A stretch of 37,337 nucleotides of DNA from Bacteroidales bacterium. GTDB lineage: Bacteria > Bacteroidota > Bacteroidia > Bacteroidales > VadinHA17. The DNA lies in contig JAHYJA010000012.1 in NCBI GenBank assembly GCA_019429325.1, positions 1 to 37,337 of the forward strand, in the 5' to 3' direction. The position numbers and the translations under genes were made by a program. The notes below the pieces were generated by a model that was given only the letters and a program-made list of their open reading frames with translations, was not told the origin of the DNA and did no database searches. This document shows, in pieces, positions 1 through 8,865 of the stretch (position 1 is its first letter; each line of letters opens with the position of its first letter).

Positions 1-1016
1 GCGTTTTCTTCTTCCATATTATCACCAAAAAAGAGGGCGAGAACAAGGTCAGTTCCTATCTCAAATGACTCACTGCATGCCTGTTCGGCTATCTCAACCC
101 AGCCATCCGAAAAGAGGTGAAGGTCGGCCCGGTAATGATCGAAATGAAGAGCTCTCAGGATCCTGATCTCATTTTCAGTCAGGGTTCTCTGACGGTACGA
201 CCGGCAGGTGCCGATTGATGGAAGCTTTCTGGTTATTTCCGGGAATAGCCGGATCACGACTTTATCATCCCGGCTCTCTTTAGTGCCTGGGCTCCTTCCG
301 GTGCTGAATACTATTTTCTGGCGTATCCGCGCTCCCTTTTCGATTGTGACCGGATATGGTTCCGACAGGGGGGTGGAATAGGTTTTGTAAGAAGCATCTG
401 TCCAGTTCCTCTGATCCTCTGTCTCAAATATGTCTCCCTCAAACTCAATCCTGCAATTGACTCCGTGGGTAAACCATTGCATTGATTTGATATCCAGGAA
501 TATCTGATGAGGGCTTATCTCTTCGGGAAAGAATGACTGCTCTCTTAATCCACCTCCGTGTTCAATTATACAGTTGTTTCCGGCGCACCCTTCAACAGGA
601 TGAAGAATGCAGAGCCCGATCCTGTTCTTCTGAAAAGCTGTCATTGCTTCGCCTTCAAAAGTGCAGATTAAAGTGCAGTCAGATCTGCCTTCTAATCTGA
701 CATCGGCAACAAAATCGATCCCTCGCGAATTGTAATGTGCCCTGTACTTTATGAAGAAGGCATCAGTGCTGGTTTCAACTGTCTCGTCGCTTATAACAGG
801 ATTAATCGTTAGCCAATCACTGTCGCGCACCGCGGCGTATATCATTCGGATTAACTCATTGCCACCCGCTTTCACATACCGGATCGCACCGTTTTCATAA
901 ATCATTGACAGATCGCCTGCAAACACTTCGATATTGAGGTCATTTTCACAATGATTGCCGTGTAATAAATAATTGCTGTCCTTACTTGACAACAGTGCTG
1001 CCTGATCATTCATCAT
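1..1016 (-). CDS. D-apionate lactonase-like protein (C-terminus cut by window edge)
   Basis: This open frame was read by hand and is missing from the ORF track because it has no stop inside the window. It starts at the ATG ending at 1016 and stays open for 338 codons to the left edge. The translation contains IYAAVRDSDW near residue 50, then KNRIGLCILHPVEGCAG, ISPHQIFLDI and EDQRNWTDASYKTYSTPL. From memory this motif order matches the N-terminal half of the D-apionate lactonase (ApnL) family, which opens D-apionolactone in apiose catabolism. No signal peptide is seen, so it is probably cytoplasmic. The start overlaps the stop of the upstream apiosidase-like gene as ATGA, so the two are probably translationally coupled. 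Family members also occur away from apiose genes, so the substrate is inferred. The second ATG (1013) is an alternative start. Confidence 0.68.
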   Translation of the reverse strand, partial: MMNDQAALLSSKDSNYLLHGNHCENDLNIEVFAGDLSMIYENGAIRYVKAGGNELIRMIYAAVRDSDWLTINPVISDETVETSTDAFFIKYRAHYNSRGIDFVADVRLEGRSDCTLICTFEGEAMTAFQKNRIGLCILHPVEGCAGNNCIIEHGGGLREQSFFPEEISPHQIFLDIKSMQWFTHGVNCRIEFEGDIFETEDQRNWTDASYKTYSTPLSEPYPVTIEKGARIRQKIVFSTGRSPGTKESRDDKVVIRLFPEITRKLPSIGTCRSYRQRTLTENEIRILRALHFDHYRADLHLFSDGWVEIAEQACSESFEIGTDLVLALFFGDNMEEEN

Positions 1017-2560
1017 TTATCATTATTGATTAGCCTTAGGAACCAGTCATCCCCATGTGCGGGAGAAGTCAATCCTTTTCCGTCTTTTGTTTTTCCGCCG
1101 TTGATAATCTCCTGAAGATCACTTGCATTTATCCAGATGACCGAGTATTCTCCCTGTTCCGGATTCAGGTTCACTGTTCCCCCTTCCCCGAGATAGACAA
1201 GATATTCTTTCCCGGACAAGGCAAGGCAATAGCCATTGTCTGTAATTTCATTCATCGGACTCATTTTATAGTATCCGAGAGATTCAAAAAAATCGAGTGT
1301 ATTATGAAAAATTGCATGAATCTCATTATTTGCCATTTCAGGGTCAAGGGAGCCTGAGAATCCTGATGATGAATCACCGTTCATGTCGGCAAAATTTATC
1401 ATTGCCGCTGCCATTGTAGCCACTATTGTATTTTTCCTGATATCGCTGTTTGTATAGGTTGGATGATATTTATTTCCCGGCCAGAGTGTTTCCTGAGCAT
1501 AGAGTCCTTTTCCCCCTGGATGATTTCTCATCAACCCTTCATACAGTACTTTATGGTCGGTGGTTTTTGGCCCCTGCAGTGTAACAAAATCAAGCCATGG
1601 TTCATCCATGAATTCGCTGTCGCCTGTTGGAGTATGCACCGTAATGAGATTACCGGATTTGTTTAACTCCTTTATCCTTATACCTGCATTAATTATTTCT
1701 TCCCGCGTGAGGTAAGGGGAGTGTGGAAGGGTAGGTTCGGGTCCGCCCACATTAAACACTATGTTCCAGTATGGTGCAAGTCGGGCTATTGTATAACTTA
1801 GATAGAGTTCAAGCTTATCAGGATCAGTTGGAAAGTCAGAATTTCTGCCAAGGAATCCTGCAAATGGAAAAACAATTATCTTTCTGCCTGCCAGTTCATT
1901 CAGGACTTTCTCCATCCTGTCAAATTCCTCAGGAACAGGTATCTGCCTGTCAGAATCCCACAGACCTGGTGTCCTCCAGCCTTTGCCTCGTCCTTCAGTG
2001 TTTCTGTTGAGGTAATGACTGGCTATGGAGAGCGTGTTATACCTGTTCTCCTGCAGCCAGTCGAGAAACCTGTTCCGTTGAACATCGCTCCATTCATCAC
2101 CGGTTATAAGATTTGAAGTGTCGGCAAAAAACCTGTCACCAGCGTGAAAACTGCGCAGGAGGAGAGGCATGCCTGATGAGTATCCAAACCAGACAGGATT
2201 AGCCTCGTAAAGGGTTACCAACCCGGGAAGATCAGATTCATTGCACAAGAAAGTCCCTGTAAAATTTTTACTTCTATCTGAAAATTCAGCTGTGAATTTC
2301 CACCGGCCCGTCTGGTCAGGCATTAACCTTATTTTCCAGGTGTGGTTGCCGGCATAAAAACCAGGGAACCCAACAATAGTGCCGTCGGGACGGGTACAAA
2401 TAACATTAAGGCTGACATCCTCAAAAGGATTTGAGTATGTTCTTCTGTTTTCAATCGTTGATTCAAATATCTGCCAGATTCCTGTTTCCGTAGATTTTCT
2501 GCAACCGGATATCAGCAGGATTATCAGACATAAGGAATATATTATTCTGTGTTGTACCAT
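1013..2560 (-). CDS. Apiosidase-like (DUF4038) lipoprotein with DUF5060-type N-domain
   Basis: The 515-residue protein is probably a glycosidase exported to the periplasm or cell surface. It opens with a lipoprotein signal (LCLIILLISGC, lipidated Cys about residue 20). A DUF5060-like beta domain follows to about residue 110 (YSNPFEDVSLNV, HTWKIRLMPDQTGRWKF). Next is an apiosidase-like TIM barrel (DUF4038, the domain of GH140 enzymes), with WLQENRYNTLSI and YWNIVFNVGGPEP. The C-terminus resembles the collagen-binding-like cap of these enzymes (YLVYLGEGGTVNL). The length is normal and the frame intact, unlike two relatives in this window. The gene ends in an ATGA overlap with the apionate-lactonase-like gene and starts 36 bp after the upstream isomerase stop. 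Family membership is fairly secure; hydrolysis of an apioside is inferred. Confidence 0.75.
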   Translation of the reverse strand: MVQHRIIYSLCLIILLISGCRKSTETGIWQIFESTIENRRTYSNPFEDVSLNVICTRPDGTIVGFPGFYAGNHTWKIRLMPDQTGRWKFTAEFSDRSKNFTGTFLCNESDLPGLVTLYEANPVWFGYSSGMPLLLRSFHAGDRFFADTSNLITGDEWSDVQRNRFLDWLQENRYNTLSIASHYLNRNTEGRGKGWRTPGLWDSDRQIPVPEEFDRMEKVLNELAGRKIIVFPFAGFLGRNSDFPTDPDKLELYLSYTIARLAPYWNIVFNVGGPEPTLPHSPYLTREEIINAGIRIKELNKSGNLITVHTPTGDSEFMDEPWLDFVTLQGPKTTDHKVLYEGLMRNHPGGKGLYAQETLWPGNKYHPTYTNSDIRKNTIVATMAAAMINFADMNGDSSSGFSGSLDPEMANNEIHAIFHNTLDFFESLGYYKMSPMNEITDNGYCLALSGKEYLVYLGEGGTVNLNPEQGEYSVIWINASDLQEIINGGKTKDGKGLTSPAHGDDWFLRLINNDK

Positions 2561-2596
2561 TCTTTCAGTGTTGTGCGTTTGTGGTAAAACCAGATA

Positions 2597-3442
2597 TCAG
2601 AAAGTGAGGTTTTTCAGATATTCAGATGCCGATCTCAGGCAGGCAATTCCATCAGGGACATTATCCCGTTCAACCATATAGTGATTAATTCCCTGTGAAT
2701 AAGCTTCACTGAATATTGGCCGGAAATCGATAATCCCGCTGCCGGGACACTCAAAATCCATTGCCTCACCGGGGGCCATATCCTTTATGTGCAGGATATT
2801 ATATCGCCCCCTGTACTTCTTCAGGACCGACAGAGGATCGCCTCCTCCCTTTGCCACCCAGTATATGTCGAGTTCACATTTTACCAGCTTGCTGTCGGTA
2901 TTCGCCATGAGGTAATCGAAAGGGAGGCCTTCTTCCATCGGTATGAATTCCTTGTCGTGATTATGCCAGCAGAATGTGAGGCCATTCTCATGGCATTTCT
3001 GGCCCAGGATGTTCAGCCTTTCCGCACTTCTCTTACACTCATCGAGGCTGAATGGACCGCCCGTGTACCATGGCCAGTAGGTAACTGCGATCTTCATCCC
3101 AAGCTTACTGATCAGGTCAAAGCTCTTCATCAGTTCCTCGTCGGTGGCTGTGAAATTTATCCCGCCGGCAATTGGCTTAAGTCCGATCTCTTTGAGAAAG
3201 GCCAGATAGCTCTCAGCCGATTCGCCCAGGAACCCTCCTGTTTCAATTTCGGTGTATCCGAATGAGGCTGCCATTCTGAGAACAGCTTTCCAGTCGCCTT
3301 TAAGCTCACTCCCGATTATTCCTGAGATGAAACCAAAGTCTTTAAGCCTGTTCTGCTGCGGAATTGAGAAAATATCAGTTACAAATGCAGCCGAAGCGAT
3401 TACCGCGGCAGATCCTGTTATAAATTTTCGTCTTGTTATCAT
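2597..3442 (-). CDS. Exported sugar phosphate isomerase/epimerase-like TIM barrel (AP endonuclease 2 superfamily)
   Basis: The 281-residue protein starts with a twin-arginine-type leader (MITRRKFITGSAAVIASAAF), so it should act outside the cytoplasm. The rest is a xylose-isomerase-like TIM barrel. Likely metal-site segments are EIETGGFLGES, FCWHNHDKEF, KCELDIYW, ILHIKDMAPGE and the C-terminal MVERDN. Such proteins isomerise, epimerise or dehydrate sugars and sugar acids, often as partners of Gfo/Idh/MocA dehydrogenases, one of which lies directly upstream. It is separated from that gene by about 146 bp containing a GC-rich tandem array. Exact substrate is unknown. A Tat leader on this fold is common in Bacteroidota and suggests work on sugars still in the periplasm. 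Confidence 0.8.
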   Translation of the reverse strand: MITRRKFITGSAAVIASAAFVTDIFSIPQQNRLKDFGFISGIIGSELKGDWKAVLRMAASFGYTEIETGGFLGESAESYLAFLKEIGLKPIAGGINFTATDEELMKSFDLISKLGMKIAVTYWPWYTGGPFSLDECKRSAERLNILGQKCHENGLTFCWHNHDKEFIPMEEGLPFDYLMANTDSKLVKCELDIYWVAKGGGDPLSVLKKYRGRYNILHIKDMAPGEAMDFECPGSGIIDFRPIFSEAYSQGINHYMVERDNVPDGIACLRSASEYLKNLTF

Positions 3443-3518
3443 TTTGTTCCTGATTTTGTTGTGGTTCTTAAGACAGAAGACAAATCAAAAATCAAAAAAC
3501 CTCGTTCCCTAGGCCCCA

Positions 3519-3587
3519 TCGCTCCCTCGCTCCCTCGCTCCCTCGCTCCCTCGCCCCTCGCCCTGAGCCCTGTGCCCTGAGCTCCCT
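3519..3587. repeat. GC-rich 8-bp/7-bp tandem array next to a stop codon
   Basis: Read on the plus strand, there are four copies of TCGCTCCC (3519-3550) followed by 7-bp units TCGCCCC, TCGCCCT, GAGCCCT and GTGCCCT, and then GAGCTCCCT. The array ends one base before the stop codon (3589-3591) of the minus-strand Gfo/Idh gene, so it forms the start of that gene's 3' flank. A decayed run of the same word (GGGAGCGA on the other strand) lies after the GH3 gene near 31835. No protein or RNA function is apparent. Confidence 0.85.
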
Positions 3588-3588
3588 G

Positions 3589-4914
3589 CTAATATACCGG
3601 CAGTTTCCACGGTGACCTGTATAACGGAGAAATATATTCATTTGCCCTGGTACTGTTTGTGAAGCGGTTATTGGCATTGTCCCATAGAAGAACAGATTCT
3701 CCGCAACGGGCTGCAATATTGGGAATATGCACATGCAAAGCTGCTGCTCTTCCGGTTTCGGGCGGGCAGGCCGGTTTACTGCCACTTCTGATGCACTCCA
3801 GGAAATTCTTTACATGTTCTCCATGGGATTCTCTGCCTTCGGTGAACCTGTATTCTTCGGTTTTAGGTTTTTTTGCCTGACCGTCCCACTCCGGATAAAC
3901 AATAATCTTCGATCTGTCTGCTACGATAGTAGCATTATCGCCGATAAATGCAAATCCGTATTGCATCTCATAAGGGCCTTTTTCAACTCCGGCTGTCATA
4001 TCCCAGTTGATAACAAAGTCATCTTTCGGATATATTACTGTCATCGAGTCGAAGGTCTCCCGGCTCCTTGGCTCGCTGAAGGTGTTTGCACCGTAAACCA
4101 TGACTTTTTCCGGAGGCACATCAATATCTTTCGCCCATAAGCCTATGTCAAGCAGATGTACGCCCCAGTCGGACATAAGTCCTCCTCCATAGTCCCAGAA
4201 CATTCTCCAGATCCCGTGAAACCTCGTACGATTGAATGTTCTCGCGGGAGCAGGTCCCAGCCACATGTCAAAATCGACTCCCTCAGGTACCGGTTCATCG
4301 GGTACTGTCCTCTGACCTGTCCCGTATGCGAAATTGGCCCATATATTAATTCTCCTTAGTTTCCCGATACTGCCGTTCTTAATAAGTTCCATCGTCTTCT
4401 TAAAGACAAATCCGCTTCTTTGCTGCTGACCTATCTGAACAACACGGTTACCGTAATAAGAGGCGGCCTTTACCATTATATTACATTCCGCAATAGTATT
4501 GGCCATCGGTTTTTCGCAATAGACATGCTTTCCCGCCTGAAGGGCGTAAACTGTCATCAGGCAGTGCCAGTGATCGGGCGTGCCGACAATAACAGCATCT
4601 ATGTCTTTCTGTTCGAGTAATTTGCGAAAATCCTTATAGAGTTTCGGTTTCTGACTGTGATTCTTTAAAACATCAGATGCCCTGTTGTTGAGTACTGTCT
4701 CATCGACATCACATAATGCCACACAGTTGACACCAGGATTGGAGAGATGATGCTCAAGGATTCCGAATCCCATGTTTCTGCATCCTATGAGTGCCACATT
4801 AAGCGTATCAGTCGGAGAGACGCCTGCTGACCAGGCCCCTGACGGAATAATAACATTCAGCCCGAGTCCTGCGGAGGTTAGCGAAGTTCTGCGGATAAAT
4901 TTTCTTCGATCCAT
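3589..4914 (-). CDS. Exported Gfo/Idh/MocA-family oxidoreductase
   Basis: The 441-residue protein is a predicted NAD(P)-dependent sugar or cyclitol dehydrogenase. A twin-arginine-type leader (MDRRKFIRRTSLTSAGLG) precedes a Rossmann domain (VALIGCRNMGFGILEHH, then VALCDVD). The signature CEKPMAN near residue 135 carries the usual catalytic Lys. The C-terminal beta domain has GGGLMSDWGVHLLDIGLWA with the His/Asp pair typical of the family. It lies 12 bp downstream of the URO-D-like gene and is probably in the same transcript. Family assignment is firm. Placement beside an isomerase and an apionate-lactonase-like gene would suit a periplasmic sugar dehydrogenase, but exported members often lack a proven substrate. 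The 97-residue ORF overlapping its 3' end is a shadow. Confidence 0.88.
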   Translation of the reverse strand: MDRRKFIRRTSLTSAGLGLNVIIPSGAWSAGVSPTDTLNVALIGCRNMGFGILEHHLSNPGVNCVALCDVDETVLNNRASDVLKNHSQKPKLYKDFRKLLEQKDIDAVIVGTPDHWHCLMTVYALQAGKHVYCEKPMANTIAECNIMVKAASYYGNRVVQIGQQQRSGFVFKKTMELIKNGSIGKLRRINIWANFAYGTGQRTVPDEPVPEGVDFDMWLGPAPARTFNRTRFHGIWRMFWDYGGGLMSDWGVHLLDIGLWAKDIDVPPEKVMVYGANTFSEPRSRETFDSMTVIYPKDDFVINWDMTAGVEKGPYEMQYGFAFIGDNATIVADRSKIIVYPEWDGQAKKPKTEEYRFTEGRESHGEHVKNFLECIRSGSKPACPPETGRAAALHVHIPNIAARCGESVLLWDNANNRFTNSTRANEYISPLYRSPWKLPVY

Positions 4915-4926
4915 ATCTGCTAATAA

Positions 4927-5928
4927 TTAAATTATAGTTGCCCTGCTCATGGCAAGAAGGTTTTGATGCGGGGTAAGAACTGTTATCTCACAACCTGCTG
5001 CCAGTAAATATTTCTGATCCTTGTATTTTTCCACAAGCGACCTGGAAATAGCATAAACTTCATCTTCAGATTTGTCTTGTACAAGCACCGGATTAATATT
5101 GCCGCCGATTACAACCTCATTGCCCAGTTTTTCCCTTGCAAGATCTATATCAACCTGCCAGTCAAGGTCAATAATATCGGTATTGATTTCTTTTAATGAT
5201 TCAAGCAAATGTGTTATATCGCCACAAATATGCAGTTTGACCTCAGCTCCGCATTCATGGATAAAAGCAATTAATTCGGCATGACGATCTTTAATATAAA
5301 TATCGTATGTATCCCTGTCTATCTGCGAACAGATTGCATCACCCATCCCTATAAGATCACAGCCTGCTTCAATCTGGGCTCTGGCAAATTTCTTTGCTGT
5401 AATCATGCATTTATCCATAAGCAGGTTCGAAAAATCAGGATCTGTCATCAGACTGAGGAGCATCTCACTGACCCCTGCCAGATCGCATGCTTCGGCAAGC
5501 GGGCCCTCTATCCAGCCGCTTACAGGAACGGTCCCTTTAAGCAATTGCTGGTAGTATTCTGCTCCCTTTATCCTGTCGTAAGTTCGTTCACAATTGAATA
5601 CATCGGGGTCAGGGAGGTTTCTGACATCCTCAATTGTTCCCACAATCCTGTCAAGACAGCGTGGAACGCCCTCATCGATATAATCAATCCGGGCCCCGAA
5701 AGCAGAAGTTTCACGGTATGGATCCGATATAAGGCTGACCATATCGGTGTCAAAGTATTCCATTGCCCGGATATTGCTTTCAACCAATGTTTTATAATCC
5801 GAGGCAAATTTTCCGTATGTAGTATTGTTAAATCTTGCGGCAAAATGCATGAGTATCGGCCGGAAGAATACCTTTTCCTTATTCCCGTTACCTCTTAAGA
5901 GCGCATGATAAAGTTGTAGCTTATTCAC
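4927..5928 (-). CDS. Uroporphyrinogen decarboxylase-fold protein, methyltransferase-like (MtaA/CmuA type)
   Basis: The 333-residue protein has no signal peptide. It has the URO-D TIM-barrel fold with GWIEGPLAEACDLAG, DLIGMGDAICSQI and, near residue 235, VKLHICGD. The His-x-Cys-Gly element with a further Cys near the C-terminus (LAAGCEI) resembles the zinc site of corrinoid-dependent methyltransferases (MtaA/MtbA/CmuA) rather than the Arg-rich porphyrin site of HemE. The role is therefore more likely methyl-group transfer than haem synthesis. It sits 12 bp before the Gfo/Idh gene in a glycan-degradation block, where similar genes are often found. No corrinoid protein or reactivase is visible nearby, so the methyl acceptor and donor are unknown. 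Confidence 0.75.
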   Translation of the reverse strand: MNKLQLYHALLRGNGNKEKVFFRPILMHFAARFNNTTYGKFASDYKTLVESNIRAMEYFDTDMVSLISDPYRETSAFGARIDYIDEGVPRCLDRIVGTIEDVRNLPDPDVFNCERTYDRIKGAEYYQQLLKGTVPVSGWIEGPLAEACDLAGVSEMLLSLMTDPDFSNLLMDKCMITAKKFARAQIEAGCDLIGMGDAICSQIDRDTYDIYIKDRHAELIAFIHECGAEVKLHICGDITHLLESLKEINTDIIDLDWQVDIDLAREKLGNEVVIGGNINPVLVQDKSEDEVYAISRSLVEKYKDQKYLLAAGCEITVLTPHQNLLAMSRATII

Positions 5929-5983
5929 GAAAGTTTTTATCCCAAGTTAGAACAAATTCTGATAATGGCTTAATGTTTTGAGC

Positions 5984-7552
5984 TTAGAAATATACTTTAT
6001 TTCCCGGATCGGCTGTTGAATACAGGATAACATCTCCTGCTTCGACACGGTATCCTTTTGGAATATTCCTGGCTGTTAACCGGATGGTGTGCTTACCCTC
6101 AGGCAGGTCGTATTTCCATGCCACCTCGAGCCTGCGTATGCGGGACTGTGTCGGCATTTTCACAGTTTCAAGAAACACGTCATCAGCTAAAACATCGAAT
6201 TCAAGAGTTGCCTCGGGCATGTTACTTTCTTTGACAGCTCTGCCGGTTACAACAAAACCACAACCCTCCATTTCGAATGAAAGTTCGGGAGTCTCAGCAG
6301 TGAGCCACTTCCGCAAACCATGACGTACAGTAGGAAAAATACCCTCAAAGGCGACTTCGTACGGCACCTGTTGCGGAACCTGATATTTAATTAAAAGTTT
6401 GTCGCCTTCAGCTCCGCCGCCATTGAGTCTGATCATATCAGTGGCATGCCGGTATCCGGTCTCATACACCTTGTTGAGCGACATGTCGGTGTACCGGAAG
6501 TTCATATTTTCCACCTTTTCTATGCCCTGTTTCCAGTAATCGGGAATCTGGCTGTAACCTGTCATGGTTGCGAGGATACCGGCAGCATTGGCAGGGTTGC
6601 AGTCGGAATCGTAACCGCAGCGGGTGCTGATATCGACAGTTGCCCCGAAATCACCTTTGCCGTAGAGCAGTCCGATCACAATATAAGCCGCATTGATCTT
6701 TGCATCGATATTAAAAGGACGGAAAACGCCGTCAGGACATCCCTTATCAAAAGTCCATTTTTTTTGCGCTTCAAACCAGGCCCTTTTCCAGTCATCGGGA
6801 TCTTGTTTGTACCACCGGATAATATCAGCAATACATTTATGGAATTGGCTCTGCTCAGGAATGGTTTTCAGTGCTTCGGTAACGATGAATTCGATATCAT
6901 TGTAGACAAAGGCAAGGGCATACATCGCTGCGACATATATACCGCCATAAACGCCATCTCCATAATTCATTATGTGTCCGATCCTGTTGCCAATTCCGGC
7001 TGCCGTATTAACCATTCCGGGTGACATAAGGCCTGCAAAGTCGGCCTCAATCTGAAAGTCGATATCATCTGCATGAGGGTTGTTCTTCCAATGCCCCGAA
7101 GCAGGAGGCATTATTCCGTTCAGAATATTATACCTGGCGGCCTGATTGGCGTGCCACAACTGGTATTCAGCGTTTGCAAATGCCAGGGCATGCAACGAGT
7201 CAGGTGCATCCAGACCATGTTTCTCAAAAATGTCAACAAATGTCAGGTCCATATACACATCGTCGTACAGACCCGGAGAGTTTTCGTAATACCAGAGCAT
7301 CCGGGTATCGTCCCAGGGTATGGGTACGCGATCTCCGATCATTGTTCCGTTCCATTGAAATTCCGTAGGACCTCCATAAGTGCACCCTATTACCTGGCCT
7401 GCCCATCCTCCTTTTATTTTGTCCTGAAGAAGCTCAATGGGAATGGTTACAATTTCTCTTTCGGCGTATTGGACATCTTTTTTTTGGACCGTCTGTGTCT
7501 GGCAGGAGATTAAAACCGTTACCACGAGAGATAGTACTATAAGCTTTCTCAT
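5984..7552 (-). CDS. ADP-ribosylglycohydrolase-fold lipoprotein with C-terminal beta domain
   Basis: The 522-residue protein has a lipoprotein signal (VVTVLISC, Cys about residue 17). An ADP-ribosylglycohydrolase-type helical domain spans roughly residues 40-370. Its two metal-site motifs are recognisable: PWDDTRM near residue 80 and RCGYDSDCNPANAAGI near 310, where the usual D-S/T-D-T reads D-S-D-C. A beta-rich tail of about 130 residues follows (VLADDVFLETVKMP, LPEGKHTIRLTARN) and resembles a carbohydrate-binding or sandwich domain. Export and the glycan context argue against reversal of intracellular ADP-ribosylation and for a glycosidase-like role on an extracellular glycan, but this is inference. 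It lies about 55 bp upstream of the URO-D-like gene. Confidence 0.75.
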   Translation of the reverse strand: MRKLIVLSLVVTVLISCQTQTVQKKDVQYAEREIVTIPIELLQDKIKGGWAGQVIGCTYGGPTEFQWNGTMIGDRVPIPWDDTRMLWYYENSPGLYDDVYMDLTFVDIFEKHGLDAPDSLHALAFANAEYQLWHANQAARYNILNGIMPPASGHWKNNPHADDIDFQIEADFAGLMSPGMVNTAAGIGNRIGHIMNYGDGVYGGIYVAAMYALAFVYNDIEFIVTEALKTIPEQSQFHKCIADIIRWYKQDPDDWKRAWFEAQKKWTFDKGCPDGVFRPFNIDAKINAAYIVIGLLYGKGDFGATVDISTRCGYDSDCNPANAAGILATMTGYSQIPDYWKQGIEKVENMNFRYTDMSLNKVYETGYRHATDMIRLNGGGAEGDKLLIKYQVPQQVPYEVAFEGIFPTVRHGLRKWLTAETPELSFEMEGCGFVVTGRAVKESNMPEATLEFDVLADDVFLETVKMPTQSRIRRLEVAWKYDLPEGKHTIRLTARNIPKGYRVEAGDVILYSTADPGNKVYF

Positions 7553-7639
7553 AATTGTTTATTTATAATTTAATACCTGTAATTTAATCCAGATCAGTTT
7601 GTTAAGTCGTTTTGCAGGTTCTCTTTTCACAGTATGGCT

Positions 7640-8820
7640 TTAATTATATGATCTTTCACCGATAATTAATACCCATGGGTTGTTATCGGGTGCTTTAAAA
7701 GCAGAATCAGGGGATGTCGTTCCCTGTATGGCGATCTCTCCGTTTTTGGGATTAAACCAGCAGAAAGAAAGGCCTTGGGGTACATTCCTGATCTCAATCT
7801 CCCCCCCGTTTTCAAGGTATGAAATATAGAATTTCCCTTCTTTGGCAAGAAGCGGTTTATTTGCATCGGTAAGATCCCATCTCTTTTCCATATCGGCAAA
7901 GTCAAAACCACCGAATGCACTTGAAACAAGCCCTGCATAATTACTGCCTTCCTGTGACATAGCTTCTCTCCACGACATCGGTGCATTTGTCCAGCTGTCC
8001 CAGCCGGGTTCGTCGGGCGTTATCTTCCATTGCCACAGGCATACTGCCCCGTAAACAACACCCATGGTACCGCCGTGCATAAGCTGGTTCCATGCTTCCT
8101 CACCCTGCCACCAGCCAAGACCGTTTTTACCGTTACCCATCCCTTCATAAGTGGGCTCTCCGTTCAGGTTTGCCTTTACAGGTTTGTTGTCGTACATCCT
8201 TTCAACCTTATGATATAGATGTAAACCATCGTGACCTGTCTGTGCCCATTGAAAATCAAGCCAGGGCTCATCCTGTCGGCTGCATACTCTTTTACCTGGC
8301 CCGTTGTTGCCCTGAAAGGAATTGACCATGGAGTATCGCCAACCACAAGAAAGGATTTGCCATTAGCATGAATAATATTGCGTTTTCCCTCCGACATTTT
8401 CAGGAGTCCACGTCTCAGAAGGCTGTTATTGCCGGTGTAAGTAACGGAGATCAGTGAACCTTTTTTACCGGAAAGACCTCTGTCATGAGGGCTGGAGAAG
8501 GTTGTCCAGTACCAGGTTGTGCCGGCATCCGGAGGTGAGAACCTGATTTTCCATGTGTTTCCTCCATCCCAGAAAGCCGGCCTTGTCAGGGTGTCCCCGT
8601 TTCCGTTCGTGAAGTATGCCCAGACATCCATATCCGTATATCCGTTATCGTAAGATGATTGTGATTTCAGCGTAATCTCATGGGTGGTCCATTGCTGAAC
8701 TTCAGGTGGTGGCAAATGATCGGCACAACTTGAAGTTATTACAACTGCAAATAACACTGCAAAAATGATCTTCCATGGCAACAGTTGGGTTTGGGTTTGA
8801 TTTAGTGTGTCTTTTTTCAT
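7640..8820 (-). pseudogene. Broken DUF5060/DUF4038 (apiosidase-like) lipoprotein: internal deletion with frameshift
   Basis: Two overlapping ORFs are the two ends of one gene. The N-terminal part (8820 down to about 8270) has a lipoprotein signal (VVITSSC), a DUF5060-like domain (GGNTWKIRFSPPDAGTTWYW) and the start of the DUF4038 barrel (FLVVGDTPWSIPFRATT, QVKEYAADR). The C-terminal part continues in another frame with DEPWLDFQWAQTGHDG, MYDNKPVKANLNGEPTYEG and a cap domain ending WVLIIGE. In relatives, as I recall them, well over 100 residues including the first half of the barrel lie between AADR and the WLDFQW segment. Here they are joined within about 15 bp near 8265-8280. A simple single-base frameshift cannot explain the missing residues. 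The product is probably non-functional, unless the join is an assembly error. Confidence 0.8.
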
Positions 8821-8865
8821 TCGAGAATAACTTTTTTATGTTATTGTATATTAAGATGTTCGAAT

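Noticed and set aside
3492-3785. 97-residue minus ORF overlapping the 3' end of the Gfo/Idh gene
   Set aside because: Its C-terminus is translation of the GC-rich tandem array and the rest lies out of frame in a well-conserved oxidoreductase.
5281-5898. 205-residue plus ORF opposite the URO-D gene
   Set aside because: It is a shadow of an intact, clearly recognisable minus-strand gene and shows no family motifs.
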